Of a stretch of DNA of 64,000 nt, positions 44,231-53,543 are shown piece after piece; position 1 is the first letter of the stretch; each line of letters opens with the position of its first letter. The translations under genes and the position numbers were made by a program. The DNA is taken from NCBI RefSeq assembly GCF_947486615.1, contig NZ_CANKUD010000006.1, positions 186,001 to 250,000 on the forward strand, written 5' to 3'. This DNA is from an uncultured Modestobacter sp. GTDB lineage: Bacteria; Actinomycetota; Actinomycetes; Mycobacteriales; Geodermatophilaceae. The notes beneath the pieces are model-generated. The model was given only the letters and a program-made list of their open reading frames with translations. It was not told where the DNA came from and ran no database searches.

Positions 44231-45196
44231 GTGACCAGCTCTCCCGGCCCGACCTCGACCGACGGCCGCCGGGGGGAGCTCCGTTCGCTGCCAGTGCCCG
44301 ACGGGCTCGAGGGCCAGCGGGTCGACCAGGCACTGACCCGGCTGTTCGGGCTCACCCGGGCCGTGGCCGCCGAGCTGGCCGACGCCGGCGCGGTCGTCGT
44401 CGACGGGCGGGCCCGGGGCAAGGGCGACCGGCTGTCCGGGGGCAGCTGGCTGGAGGTCGAGCTGCCGCCGCCGCCGGGCGAGCCGGTGGCCCCGCAGCCG
44501 GTCGACGGGCTCACCGTCGTCCACGACGACGACGACGTGGTGGTCATCGACAAGCCGGTCGGTGTCGCCGCGCACGGCAGCCCGGGCTGGGACGGCCCGA
44601 CCGTCACCGGCGGGCTGGCCGCGGCCGGCTACCGGATCAGCACCAGCGGTGCGGCCGAGCGGCAGGGCATCGTGCACCGGCTGGACGCCGCGACCACCGG
44701 GCTGATGGTGGTGGCGAAGAGCGAGCGCGCGTACACCCTGCTCAAGGCGGCGTTCAAGGAGCGCACCGTCGACAAGGGCTACCAGGCGCTGGTGCAGGGG
44801 CACCCCGATCCGTCCAAGGGCACCATCGACGCCCCCATCGACCGGCACCCCAAGCACGACTGGCGGTTCGCCGTGGTGACCGGCGGCCGGCCCTCGGTCA
44901 CCCACTACGAGGTGGTCGAGGCGTTCCCGGCGGCCAGCCTGGTCGACGTGCACCTGGAGACCGGGCGCACCCACCAGATCCGGGTGCACTTCTCGGCGCT
45001 GCGGCACCCCTGCGTCGGTGACATGACCTACGGCGCGGACCCCACGCTCGCCGCCCGGCTGGGCGTCTCCCGGCAGTGGCTGCACGCCGTCCGGCTGGGC
45101 TTCGCCCACCCGGCCGACGGGCGCTGGGTGGAGTTCACCAGCGACCACCCCGCCGACCTGGCCGGGGCGCTGGCCGTCCTGCGCGCCGAGAACTGA
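44231..45196 (+). CDS. RluA/RluD family 23S rRNA pseudouridine synthase
   Basis: A 321-residue pseudouridine synthase. The N-terminal S4 RNA-binding domain ([22 protein letters not shown] near 28-49) is followed by the catalytic domain. Its [16 protein letters not shown] and active-site block [18 protein letters not shown] (Asp near 158) are diagnostic. [21 protein letters not shown] near 251-271 is also conserved. It probably modifies U1911/U1917-type positions in 23S rRNA, as RluD does; the exact target is uncertain. CACAAT lies 6 nt before the GTG, compatible with a leaderless mRNA. It overlies dispersed repeat copy 2 at its 5' side. Confidence 0.93.
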   Translation: MTSSPGPTSTDGRRGELRSLPVPDGLEGQRVDQALTRLFGLTRAVAAELADAGAVVVDGRARGKGDRLSGGSWLEVELPPPPGEPVAPQPVDGLTVVHDDDDVVVIDKPVGVAAHGSPGWDGPTVTGGLAAAGYRISTSGAAERQGIVHRLDAATTGLMVVAKSERAYTLLKAAFKERTVDKGYQALVQGHPDPSKGTIDAPIDRHPKHDWRFAVVTGGRPSVTHYEVVEAFPAASLVDVHLETGRTHQIRVHFSALRHPCVGDMTYGADPTLAARLGVSRQWLHAVRLGFAHPADGRWVEFTSDHPADLAGALAVLRAEN

Positions 45197-45208
45197 GCCC
45201 CGCCCCTC

Positions 45209-46006
45209 GTGACCGCAGCGACCGCCCTGCCCGCCTCCTTCGCCGACTTCGGTCCGGCGCAGCTGGCGGCGGGGATCGTCGCGGTCTACCTGGTCGTCGG
45301 GGAGCCGTTCGTGGGCTACGTGCTGCACCGGCGCTTCGAGGGCCGGCTGCGCACCGACCCGGCCGCCCGCCGGTCGTTCTACCGCCGGCTGCTGGTGCTC
45401 GAGTGGGGGCTGGCCCTCGTCGTCCTGGTGGTCTGGCTGGCCGCGCCCGGGGTCTCGGCGGGCGAGGTCGGCCTGGTCTGGCCGACCCGCTGGCCGGGCC
45501 CGTTCACCTGGGCCGCGGTGCTGGTGCTGGTGCTCCTGGTGCTGCTGTCCACCCGGGCGCTGCGCGGGGGAGCGGTGGCCGGCCCGCCGCCGGAGGCGCT
45601 GCGCCGGACCCGACCGGGGGAGGCCCGGCACGCCGAGCCGCCCGGGCACGCCACCCTCGCGCTGCTGCCCCGCAGCCGATCGGAGCGCCGGCTCTTCGGC
45701 CTGGTGGGGGTGACCGCCGGGGTGTGCGAGGAGTGGCTGTACCGCGGCTTCTTCCTCGCCGTGGTGGCCGCGCTGGTGCCGGCGCTGCCGGTCGGCCTGC
45801 TGGTGCTGGTCGCCGGTGCCGCCTTCGGCCTGGCGCACGCCTACCAGGGGCTGACCGGGGTGCTGACCACCGGCGTGCTGGGCGGCGTCCTGGCCGCGGT
45901 CTACCTCGGCACCGGGTCGTTGCTGCTGCCGGTGCTGCTGCACGCGGCGATCGACCTGCGCTTCCTGCTGGTGCCCTCCTCGGCGCTCCCGGCGGCGCTG
46001 CGGTGA
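45209..46006 (+). CDS. CPBP family intramembrane metalloprotease
   Basis: A 265-residue membrane protein of the CAAX-protease/bacteriocin-processing (Abi) family. About seven hydrophobic helices are seen. Motif 1 is CEEWLYRGFF near 173-182 (EExxxR), motif 2 is FGLAHAYQG near 211-219 and motif 3 is LLHAAIDLRF near 244-253. All catalytic Glu and His residues are present. The GTG start is 12 nt after the pseudouridine synthase stop, and its stop overlaps the GNAT gene (GTGA). The substrate is unknown. Confidence 0.9.
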   Translation: MTAATALPASFADFGPAQLAAGIVAVYLVVGEPFVGYVLHRRFEGRLRTDPAARRSFYRRLLVLEWGLALVVLVVWLAAPGVSAGEVGLVWPTRWPGPFTWAAVLVLVLLVLLSTRALRGGAVAGPPPEALRRTRPGEARHAEPPGHATLALLPRSRSERRLFGLVGVTAGVCEEWLYRGFFLAVVAALVPALPVGLLVLVAGAAFGLAHAYQGLTGVLTTGVLGGVLAAVYLGTGSLLLPVLLHAAIDLRFLLVPSSALPAALR

Positions 46007-46467
46007 GCGCACCCCGGGCGACGGTGGCCACCGCCGAGGACTGGCCGGAGGTGACGGCGCTGCGGCACCGGGTGTTCGTGGCCGAGCAGGGCGTCCCCGC
46101 GGAGCTGGAGCACGACGACGCCGACACGACGGCCGTGCACGCGGTCGGCCGGGACGAGGCCGGCCGGGTGGTGGCCACCGGCCGGCTGCTGCTGGACGCC
46201 GCCGGGCCCGGCCGTGCCGTGATCGGCCGGATGGCCGCCGACGCCGCGGTGCGCGGCCGCGGGCACGGGGCCGCGGTGCTCGCCGCCCTGCACCGGGCGG
46301 CCGCGGAGCACGGGCAGGTGGAGGTCGAGCTGCACGCGCAGGCGACCGCGCGCGGCTTCTACGAGCGGGCCGGGTACCGCACCGTCGGTGCGGAGTACCT
46401 GGAGGTCGGGATCGCCCACGTCACCATGCGCCGCCGCCTCGACGCGGAGCGCGCGGGGCAGGTGTGA
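46003..46467 (+). CDS. GNAT family N-acetyltransferase (ElaA-like)
   Basis: A 154-residue acetyl-CoA-dependent acetyltransferase. RHRVFVAEQGVPAELEHDD near 19-37 is typical of ElaA/YjcF-like members. The acetyl-CoA loop is MAADAAVRGRGHGAAVLAAL near 77-96, and FYERAGYRTVGAEYLEVGIAH closes the fold. It starts in a 4-bp overlap with the CPBP gene, so they are co-translated. The acceptor is unknown. Confidence 0.9.
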   Translation: MSAPRATVATAEDWPEVTALRHRVFVAEQGVPAELEHDDADTTAVHAVGRDEAGRVVATGRLLLDAAGPGRAVIGRMAADAAVRGRGHGAAVLAALHRAAAEHGQVEVELHAQATARGFYERAGYRTVGAEYLEVGIAHVTMRRRLDAERAGQV

Positions 46468-46678
46468 CGGAGTGGTCCGGATCGCGGAGACACGTCCTGT
46501 CGGACCCTCGGCGTAGGACTCCGGAGGTGCGAGGATCGGAGGACCGGTCACCGCACCGAGCCCAGTCGTAGAGCAGCACCGAACGGCCTTCCCCGCCGGT
46601 CACCCAGAACCACCCGCCGCCCCTGCCCACCCGCCGGTGAGCAGGCGGTGTGCACGACCGTGAGGAGCACCCCACAGC

Positions 46679-49600
46679 ATGAGCAGCGCCCCGTCGTCCG
46701 AGAACTTCGTGCACCTGCACGTGCACACCGAGTACTCGATGCTCGACGGGGCCGCGAAGCTCGGTGAGGTGACCAAGGCCGCCGCTGCGGAGGGCATGCC
46801 GGCGCTGGCGATGACCGACCACGGCAACGTGTTCGGCGCCTACGACTTCTACAAGCAGGCCAACGCCGCCGGGGTCAAGCCGATCATCGGCATGGAGGGC
46901 TACTACACGCCCGGCTCCCGGTTCGACCGCGCCCCGTTCGACTTCGGCGACAAGCTGATCGACGAGGAGGGCGACGGCGGGTCCAACCGTGGCAAGGCCG
47001 CCTACACGCACATGACCCTGCTGGCCAAGACCACCGAGGGCATGCACAACCTCTTCCGCATCTCCTCGCTGGCCAGCCTGGAGGGCCAGTACCGCAAGCC
47101 GCGCTTCGACCGCGACCTGCTGGAGCGGTACGGCAAGGGCCTCATCGCCACCACCGGGTGCCCGTCCGGTGAGGTCAACATGTGGCTGCGGGCCGGCAAG
47201 GTCGACAAGGCCCGCCAGGCCGCCGCGGACTTCCAGGACATCTTCGGCAAGGAGAACTTCTACGCCGAGATCATGGACCACGGGCTGTCCATCGAGAAGA
47301 AGACCAAGCCCGCCCTGCTGGAGATCGCCAAGGAGCTGGGCATCCCGCTGCTGGGCACCAACGACCTGCACTACACCCACCGCGAGGACGCGCAGGCGCA
47401 CGACGCCCTGCTGTGCATCCAGACCGGCTCACGGCTCAACGAGCCCAACCGGTTCAAGTTCAACGGCGACGGCTACTACCTGAAGTCCGCCGCCGAGATG
47501 CGCGCGCTGTTCCGGGAGCACCCCGAGGCCTGCGACAACACACTGCTGATCGCCGAGCAGTGCGAGGTGCACTTCACCGAGGGCGCCGACCTGATGCCCC
47601 GCTTCCCGCTCCCCGAGGGTGAGGACGAGACCTCCTGGTTCATCAAGGAGGTCGAGGTAGGGCTGCACAAGCGCTACCCGGCCGGCATCCCCGACCACGT
47701 GCGCAAGCAGGCCGACTACGAGGTCGGGATCATCACCCAGATGGGCTTCCCGGGGTACTTCCTCGTGGTCGCCGACTTCATCAACTGGGCCAAGGACAAC
47801 GGCATCCGGGTGGGCCCCGGCCGTGGCTCGGCCGCGGGCTCCATGGCCGCCTTCGCCATGGGCATCACCGACCTCGACCCGCTGGCGCACGGGCTGATCT
47901 TCGAGCGGTTCCTCAACCCCGAGCGCGTCTCCATGCCCGACGTCGACATCGACTTCGACGACCGCCGCCGCGGCGAGGTCATCCAGTACGTCTCGCAGAA
48001 GTACGGCGAGGAGCGGGTCAGCCAGATCGTCACCTACGGCACCATCAAGGCCAAGGCCGCGATCAAGGACGCCGCCCGGGTGCTGGACCGGCCCTACTCG
48101 GTGGGCGACGAGCTGACCAAGCTGATGCCGCCGGGCGTCATGGGCAAGGACATCCCGCTGTCGGGGATCTTCGACCCCAAGCACGACCGCTACAAGGAGG
48201 CCGGGGAGTTCCGGGCCCGCTACGAGTCCGACCCGGGTGCGGCCGAGGTCGTCGACCAGGCCCGCAAGCTCGAGGGCCTGAAGCGGCAGTGGGGCGTGCA
48301 CGCGGCCGGGGTGATCATCGGCCGCTACCCGCTGATCGACAGCATCCCGATCATGCGGCGCGAGGCCGACGGCGCGATCATCACGCAGTTCGACTACCCG
48401 ACCTGCGAGACGCTCGGCCTGCTCAAGATGGACTTCCTGGGCCTGCGCAACCTCACCGTGATCGACGATGCGCTGCGCAACATCGTCATCAACGGCAAGG
48501 AACCGGTCGACCTCGACGAGATCAGCAAGGACCTCACCGACCCGAACACCTACGCGCTGCTCTCCCGCGGGGACACCCTGGGCGTCTTCCAGTTCGACGG
48601 CGGCCCGATGCGGTCGCTGCTGCGGCTGATGCGGCCGGACAACTTCGAGGACATCTCCGCCGTCGGCGCGCTCTACCGGCCCGGCCCGATGGGCGCGAAC
48701 TCGCACACGAACTACGCGCTGCGCAAGAACGGCCAGCAGGAGATCACCCCGATCCACCCCGAGCTGGCCGAGCCGCTCGCGGAGATCCTGGGGCAGACCT
48801 ACGGCCTGATCGTGTACCAGGAGCAGGTCATGGCGATCGCGCAGAAGGTCGCCGGGTACTCCCTCGGCAAGGCCGACCTGCTGCGGCGCGCGATGGGCAA
48901 GAAGAAGAAGTCGGTGCTGGACGCCGAGTACGTCGGCTTCGAGGCCGGCATGAAGGCCAACGGCTACTCCGCCGCGGCGGTCAAGACGCTCTGGGACATC
49001 CTCGTCCCGTTCGCCGACTACGCGTTCAACAAGGCGCACTCGGCGGCCTACGGCCTGGTCTCCTACTGGACCGCCTACCTCAAGGCCAACTACCCGGCCG
49101 AGTACATGGCCGGCCTGCTCACCAGCGTCGGCGACGACAAGGACCGCCGGCCGGTGTACCTGGCCGAGTGCCGCCGGATGGGCATCAAGGTGCTGCCGCC
49201 GGACGTCAACGAGTCCTCCTGGGACTTCACCGCCGTCGGCAACGACATCCGGTTCGGGTTGGCCTCGGTGCGCAACGTGGGCACCAACGTGGTGGAGTCG
49301 ATCGTCCGGGCGCGCGAGGAGAAGGGCGCGTTCAAGGACTTCGCCGACTTCATGCGCAAGATCGACACGGTCGCCTGCAACAAGAAGGTCATCGAGTCCC
49401 TCGCCAAGGCCGGCGGGTTCGACTCCCTGGGCCACTCCCGGCAGGGCATCGCGGCGATCCACGTCCAGGCCGTCGACTCCGCGATGAGCCTCAAGCGCAA
49501 GGAGGCCGAGGGGCAGTTCGACCTCTTCGGCAGCTTCGGCGAGGACGGCGGCGGTGAGCTCGGCGATCCGCTGAGCGCCGCGCTGGACATCCCGATCCCG

Positions 49601-50248
49601 ACCGCCGACTGGTCCAAGGCCGAGCGGCTGGTCTTCGAGCGCGACATGCTCGGCCTCTACGTCTCCGACCACCCGCTGCACGGCGTGGAGCACGTGCTGA
49701 CCTCGCACGCCGACACCGCACTCGCCGAGATCATCGCCGGGGGAGTGGAGGACGGTGCGAACGTGACCATCGCCGGCATCCTGACCGCGGTCGGCCCGCG
49801 CACCAACAAGCAGGGCGCCCCGTGGGCGATCGCGACCATCGAGGACCTCGAGGCCGGCCTGGAGGTGCTCTTCTTCCCGAAGACGTGGGCCCAGGTGTCG
49901 GACAAGGTCGTCCGGGACCAGATCGTGGTGGTCAAGGGGCGGATCAGCCGCCGCGACGACACCCCGTCGCTGTTCGCCTCCGAGGTGACCGTCCCCGAGC
50001 TCACCGAGGGGCCGCGCGGGCCGGTGCTGGTCTCCATGCCCGCCGCCCGCTGCACCCCGCCGGTGGTGGAGCGGCTGCGTGAGGTGCTGGGCAGCCACCC
50101 GGGCACCACCGAGGTGCAGCTCAAGCTGCTCAACGGCGGCCGGGAGACGGTGCTGCGGCTGGACCAGGGGCTGCGGGTGCGCCCGAGCACCGCGCTGATG
50201 GGCGACATCAAGGCCCTGCTGGGGCCCACGAGCGTCGCCCTGCTGTGA
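46679..50248 (+). CDS. dnaE: DNA polymerase III alpha subunit (DnaE1)
   Basis: The 1189-residue replicative C-family polymerase. The N-terminal PHP domain starts FVHLHVHTEYSMLDGAAKL and keeps its metal-binding His and Asp residues, so a proofreading-type exonuclease is likely, as known for mycobacterial DnaE1. Catalytic Asps are in PDVDIDFDDRRRGEV (about 420-434) and LLKMDFLGLRNLT (about 582-594). Helix-hairpin-helix and OB domains follow (IAGILTAVGPRTNKQG near 1028). The length fits DnaE1 rather than DnaE2. GAGGAG lies about 12 nt before the ATG. Confidence 0.98.
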   Translation: MSSAPSSENFVHLHVHTEYSMLDGAAKLGEVTKAAAAEGMPALAMTDHGNVFGAYDFYKQANAAGVKPIIGMEGYYTPGSRFDRAPFDFGDKLIDEEGDGGSNRGKAAYTHMTLLAKTTEGMHNLFRISSLASLEGQYRKPRFDRDLLERYGKGLIATTGCPSGEVNMWLRAGKVDKARQAAADFQDIFGKENFYAEIMDHGLSIEKKTKPALLEIAKELGIPLLGTNDLHYTHREDAQAHDALLCIQTGSRLNEPNRFKFNGDGYYLKSAAEMRALFREHPEACDNTLLIAEQCEVHFTEGADLMPRFPLPEGEDETSWFIKEVEVGLHKRYPAGIPDHVRKQADYEVGIITQMGFPGYFLVVADFINWAKDNGIRVGPGRGSAAGSMAAFAMGITDLDPLAHGLIFERFLNPERVSMPDVDIDFDDRRRGEVIQYVSQKYGEERVSQIVTYGTIKAKAAIKDAARVLDRPYSVGDELTKLMPPGVMGKDIPLSGIFDPKHDRYKEAGEFRARYESDPGAAEVVDQARKLEGLKRQWGVHAAGVIIGRYPLIDSIPIMRREADGAIITQFDYPTCETLGLLKMDFLGLRNLTVIDDALRNIVINGKEPVDLDEISKDLTDPNTYALLSRGDTLGVFQFDGGPMRSLLRLMRPDNFEDISAVGALYRPGPMGANSHTNYALRKNGQQEITPIHPELAEPLAEILGQTYGLIVYQEQVMAIAQKVAGYSLGKADLLRRAMGKKKKSVLDAEYVGFEAGMKANGYSAAAVKTLWDILVPFADYAFNKAHSAAYGLVSYWTAYLKANYPAEYMAGLLTSVGDDKDRRPVYLAECRRMGIKVLPPDVNESSWDFTAVGNDIRFGLASVRNVGTNVVESIVRAREEKGAFKDFADFMRKIDTVACNKKVIESLAKAGGFDSLGHSRQGIAAIHVQAVDSAMSLKRKEAEGQFDLFGSFGEDGGGELGDPLSAALDIPIPTADWSKAERLVFERDMLGLYVSDHPLHGVEHVLTSHADTALAEIIAGGVEDGANVTIAGILTAVGPRTNKQGAPWAIATIEDLEAGLEVLFFPKTWAQVSDKVVRDQIVVVKGRISRRDDTPSLFASEVTVPELTEGPRGPVLVSMPAARCTPPVVERLREVLGSHPGTTEVQLKLLNGGRETVLRLDQGLRVRPSTALMGDIKALLGPTSVALL

Positions 50249-50351
50249 AGAAGGTGGAAGGACCCCCGTGCCCCCCACCACTCGCGAGCTCGCGGCGGGA
50301 CCCCGCACGGGGGCCGGGCCTCATTCCTCGCCCGCTCGGCACGAGCCTCTG
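50248..50351 (-). repeat. Dispersed repeat copy 4 (reverse), split by a GC-rich hairpin
   Basis: On the minus strand CCAGAGGCTCG...CGAGCGGGCGAGG (50319-50351) matches copy 3 at about 29 of 34 positions. The GGTCC-type end lies at 50248-50265. Between them about 53 bp include a 9-bp inverted repeat (50263-50271 with 50305-50313). It begins at the dnaE stop codon and could also act as a terminator. Confidence 0.7.
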
Positions 50352-50398
50352 GACGGGGCCGCCGGGGCGGGCCACGGGGCGCAGGTGAGGATGGGGCG

Positions 50399-51127
50399 GT
50401 GAGCGATCCTCGTCCGGCCGGTCCGGGTCGGCCGTTCCCCTCCGGTCCCGCGGTGCCGACCGGACGGCCGGTGCCTGCTCCGCCGGTCGCGGTCGGGCCG
50501 TCGACGACGAGGCCGGGCTGGCTGCCGGCCCGCCCGGCGGGGACGCCCGGACTGCGGGACAGCCGCGCGGACCTGCGCCCGGCACTGGTCACCGTGCTCG
50601 TGCTGGCCGTCTCCGGACTGGTCGCCGGGGGGCTGTGGCTGTGGCTGGCCCCGCGCGCCGACTACCGGGTCACCGACGCGGGCGTCGTCCCGGTGGACGG
50701 GCCGGTGTCGGCGGAGATCTTCATGGCCGACGACGGCGTCTTCGTGCTCCTGCTGGCTGCCCTCGGGCTGCTCGCCGGCCTCGCGGGCTGGTTCCTGCTG
50801 CGCCGCTACCGCGGGGCACTGACCCTGGCCGCACTGGCCACCGGGTCGCTCGCGGCCGGCGTCGTCGCCTGGCAGCTCGGCGAGCGGCTGGGCGCCGGGC
50901 CCACCGAGGCCCAGCTGGCCGAGGTCGGGACGACGGTCACCACCGGGCTCGACCTGGGTGCCGCTGCCGCGCTCGCGGTCGGCCCGTTCTTCGCCGTCCT
51001 GGCCTACCTGGTGGCCGCGGTGCTCTCCAGCGAGGACGACCTCGGACGCCCGGACGACCAGCTCGTCCCGGTGACCCCGCCTCGCCCCCCACTGCCGCCG
51101 GTCCCGCCACCGGCTCCCCGCCCGTAG
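50399..51127 (+). CDS. DUF2567-like membrane protein
   Basis: A 242-residue protein of unknown function with a Pro/Gly-rich cytoplasmic N-terminus (1-55). Four membrane helices follow (about 61-80, 105-124, 137-157, 185-208). The loop after helix 1, APRADYRVTDAGVVPVDGP, and the segment after helix 3, GERLGAGPTEAQLAEVG, resemble actinobacterial DUF2567. GAGGAT lies 6 nt before the GTG, suggesting a leaderless mRNA. It is bracketed by inverted copies of the dispersed repeat (50248-50351 and 51180-51227). Confidence 0.75.
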   Translation: MSDPRPAGPGRPFPSGPAVPTGRPVPAPPVAVGPSTTRPGWLPARPAGTPGLRDSRADLRPALVTVLVLAVSGLVAGGLWLWLAPRADYRVTDAGVVPVDGPVSAEIFMADDGVFVLLLAALGLLAGLAGWFLLRRYRGALTLAALATGSLAAGVVAWQLGERLGAGPTEAQLAEVGTTVTTGLDLGAAAALAVGPFFAVLAYLVAAVLSSEDDLGRPDDQLVPVTPPRPPLPPVPPPAPRP

Positions 51128-51179
51128 CCGGCCGGCGGCCCGGAACCCGTCCACGGTCCGCCCGACCCGGCCTCGTCCA

Positions 51180-51227
51180 GAGGCTCGCCCCGAGCGTGCG
51201 AGGGGTGAGGAGGACGGGGTCCTTCTT
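51180..51227 (+). repeat. Dispersed repeat copy 3, abutting the LON-domain gene
   Basis: About 48 bp, GAGGCTCGCCCCGAGCGTG through GACGGGGTCCTTCTT. Its last base is the last base of the minus-strand stop codon of the LON-domain gene (51227-51229). It is in opposite orientation to copy 4. Confidence 0.8.
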
Positions 51228-52156
51228 CAGTTGGCGGTCATCGGGGTGGCGAACTGGCGCAGCGGCACGGGCACCGCGCCCAGCGTGCGCAGCAGGGTGA
51301 GCTCGCGGCGCAGCAGCCGGGACTCCAGCGTCAGCCGGCGGCGGGTGGCCGACTCGGCGAGCAGCGCCTGCCGGTCCTCGGTCGTGAGCAACGCGGCCGA
51401 GGCGACCAGGTAGGACAGCCCGCGCGCGTCGTCGCTGACCTCCCGCAGCAGGGCGGCGGTGGCGCTGAGCTCGGCCGGGGTGCCGTCGTCCTCGGGGAGC
51501 AGCTCGCCGGGGGTGAGCGCCTCCAGCACCTCGTCGGAGAGCCCGTCGGGGTCCCCGCCCTGGCGGACGGCGACGTCGGCGACGTAGCGGGCGAAGAGGT
51601 CCCGGACGTTGCCGGCCAGCACCTCCAGTGACCCGCGGGCCACCTCGCTGACCACCTCCTCGGGCACGATGCCCGCCGCGGACTCCGGTCCGACCAGACC
51701 GTCCGCGTTGCCGGCGGCCTCCTCGGCGGCCTCCTCCTCGTCCAGCCACTCGACGACGGCCTGCAGGTACGGCGGCTCGGCGCCGTCGGCGTCCTGCCCG
51801 CCGTCGGGCGGCACGATCACGTCCAGCAGCCGGAACCGGTCGCTGCCCACCGCGACCAGCCGGTAGCCGCCGTCGCTCTGCGGCGCGATGACCCGCACGA
51901 CCGCGGTGCAGCCCACGTCGTAGAGCGCCTCGGCCGGGGCGACCCGCTCGACCTCCCAGCCCTGCCGGATGGCGACCACGCCGAAGCGCCGCTGGGCGCC
52001 CTCGGGCCGGGCGGTGAGGTCGACGACCAGCCGGCGGTAGCGGGGCTCGAAGATCTGCAGCGGCAGGACCACACCGGGGAACAGCGGGGTCTCCAGCGGG
52101 AACAGCGGGATGACCTCGCGCCCGCTCGCGCCCGCCCCTGCGCCTGGCTCAGCCAC
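51227..52156 (-). CDS. Stand-alone Lon substrate-binding (LON N-terminal) domain protein
   Basis: A 309-residue protein with only the Lon substrate-recognition domain and no ATPase or protease part. [29 protein letters not shown] near the N-terminus (about 16-44, read in two blocks) is the family hallmark. [15 protein letters not shown] and [22 protein letters not shown] follow. The C-terminal half is helical. It may present or sequester proteins. TAGGCT (52163-52168) lies 6 nt before the GTG, so the mRNA is predicted leaderless. It is divergent from hisD with 82 bp between the start codons. Confidence 0.88.
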   Translation of the reverse strand: MAEPGAGAGASGREVIPLFPLETPLFPGVVLPLQIFEPRYRRLVVDLTARPEGAQRRFGVVAIRQGWEVERVAPAEALYDVGCTAVVRVIAPQSDGGYRLVAVGSDRFRLLDVIVPPDGGQDADGAEPPYLQAVVEWLDEEEAAEEAAGNADGLVGPESAAGIVPEEVVSEVARGSLEVLAGNVRDLFARYVADVAVRQGGDPDGLSDEVLEALTPGELLPEDDGTPAELSATAALLREVSDDARGLSYLVASAALLTTEDRQALLAESATRRRLTLESRLLRRELTLLRTLGAVPVPLRQFATPMTAN

Positions 52157-52162
52157 GCGGCG

Positions 52163-52241
52163 AGCCTACGGGCAGCAGGGCCGCTGCACCGGAGCGTCTA
52201 CGGTTGGGTGTTCTCCCGCTCGTACCCGGAGGTGCTCCGTG
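52163..52241. promoter_or_regulatory. Divergent promoters for the LON-domain gene and hisD
   Basis: On the minus strand TAGGCT (52163-52168) serves the LON-domain gene. On the plus strand TACGGT (52199-52204) is a candidate -10 for hisD, giving a leader of about 28 nt that includes GGAGG (52229-52233). The two control regions share about 80 bp. Confidence 0.5.
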
Positions 52242-53543
52242 CTGTCCCGCATCGACCTGCGTGGGTCCGCTCTGCCCGGGCCGCGTGAGCTCGCCCAGCT
52301 GCTGCCCCGCGCCGGCACCGACATCGACTCGGTGCTGTCCGTCGTCCGCCCGATCTGCGAGGACGTGCGGCTGCGCGGCGCCGAGGCGGTCCGCGAGATC
52401 ACCGCCCGGCTCGACGGCGTCGACGTCCCGCACCTGGCGGTGCCGCAGGCCGCGCTGGACGAGGCGCTGGCCACGGTCGACCCCGCGGTCCGCGCCGCCC
52501 TGGTCGAGGCGATCGCCCGGGTGCGCAAGGTGCACGCCGACCAGCGCCGCACCGACGTCACCACCGACGTCGTCCCCGGCGGCATGGTCACCGAGCGCTG
52601 GGTGCCGGTGCGCCGGGTCGGCCTGTACGTGCCCGGCGGGCTCGCCCCGCTGCTGAGCTCGGTGGTGATGAACGTCGTGCCGGCGCAGCTGGCCGGCGTC
52701 GAGTCGATCGCGGTGGCGAGCCCGCCGCAGCGGGACAACGGCGGGCTGCCCGACCCCGGCGTCCTGGCCGCCTGCGCCCTGCTCGGCGTGACCGAGGTCT
52801 ACGCCGTCGGCGGCGCGCAGGCGATCGCCGTCTTCGGCTACGGCGCCGGGCCCTGCCAGCCGGTCGACATGGTCACCGGGCCGGGCAACGTCTACACGAC
52901 CGCGGCCAAGCGGCTGCTGCGCGGGCTGATCGGGATCGACTCCGAGGCCGGGCCGACCGAGGTCGCCGTGCTGGCCGACGACACCGCCGACGCCGGGCAC
53001 GTGGCCGCCGACCTGATCAGCCAGGCCGAGCACGACCCGCTGGCCGGTGCGGTGCTGGTGACCACCAGCGAGCAGCTCGCCGACGACGTGGTCGACCTGC
53101 TGCCCGGGCTGGTCGCGGCCACCAAGCACACCGAGCGGATCACCACCGCGCTGGGCGGCAGCCAGTCCGGCATCGTGCTGGTCGAGGACCTGGAGACCGG
53201 CCTGGCCGTGGTCGACGCCTACGCCGCCGAGCACCTGGAGATCCAGACGCGGGACGCTCGCGAGGTGGCGATGCGGGTGCGCAACGCCGGTGCGGTCTTC
53301 GTCGGCCCGTGGGCGCCGGTCTCCCTGGGCGACTACTGCGCCGGCTCCAACCACGTGCTGCCCACCGGTGGCTGCGCGCGGCACTCCAGCGGGCTGAGCG
53401 TGCAGTCGTTCCTGCGCGGCATCCACCTGATCGAGTACGACGAGCAGGCGCTGGCCGACGTCGCCGGACACATCGACGCGCTCGCGGGTGCGGAGGACCT
53501 CCCCGCCCACGCGGCCGCCGTCCGGGCCCGGCAGCGTCGATGA
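52239..53543 (+). CDS. hisD: Histidinol dehydrogenase
   Basis: A 434-residue zinc enzyme that oxidises L-histidinol to L-histidine in two NAD-dependent steps. [20 protein letters not shown] near 126-145, [18 protein letters not shown] near 213-230, [22 protein letters not shown] with ISQAEHDP (zinc ligands) near 240-268 and [18 protein letters not shown] near 364-381 are diagnostic. The GTG at 52239 follows GGAGG by about 6 nt. It opens the his operon and its stop overlaps hisC (ATGA). Confidence 0.97.
   Translation: MLSRIDLRGSALPGPRELAQLLPRAGTDIDSVLSVVRPICEDVRLRGAEAVREITARLDGVDVPHLAVPQAALDEALATVDPAVRAALVEAIARVRKVHADQRRTDVTTDVVPGGMVTERWVPVRRVGLYVPGGLAPLLSSVVMNVVPAQLAGVESIAVASPPQRDNGGLPDPGVLAACALLGVTEVYAVGGAQAIAVFGYGAGPCQPVDMVTGPGNVYTTAAKRLLRGLIGIDSEAGPTEVAVLADDTADAGHVAADLISQAEHDPLAGAVLVTTSEQLADDVVDLLPGLVAATKHTERITTALGGSQSGIVLVEDLETGLAVVDAYAAEHLEIQTRDAREVAMRVRNAGAVFVGPWAPVSLGDYCAGSNHVLPTGGCARHSSGLSVQSFLRGIHLIEYDEQALADVAGHIDALAGAEDLPAHAAAVRARQRR

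Noticed and set aside
51227-52156. Complete Lon protease
   Set aside because: Only the N-terminal substrate-binding domain is present; there is no AAA+ or Ser-Lys protease region.
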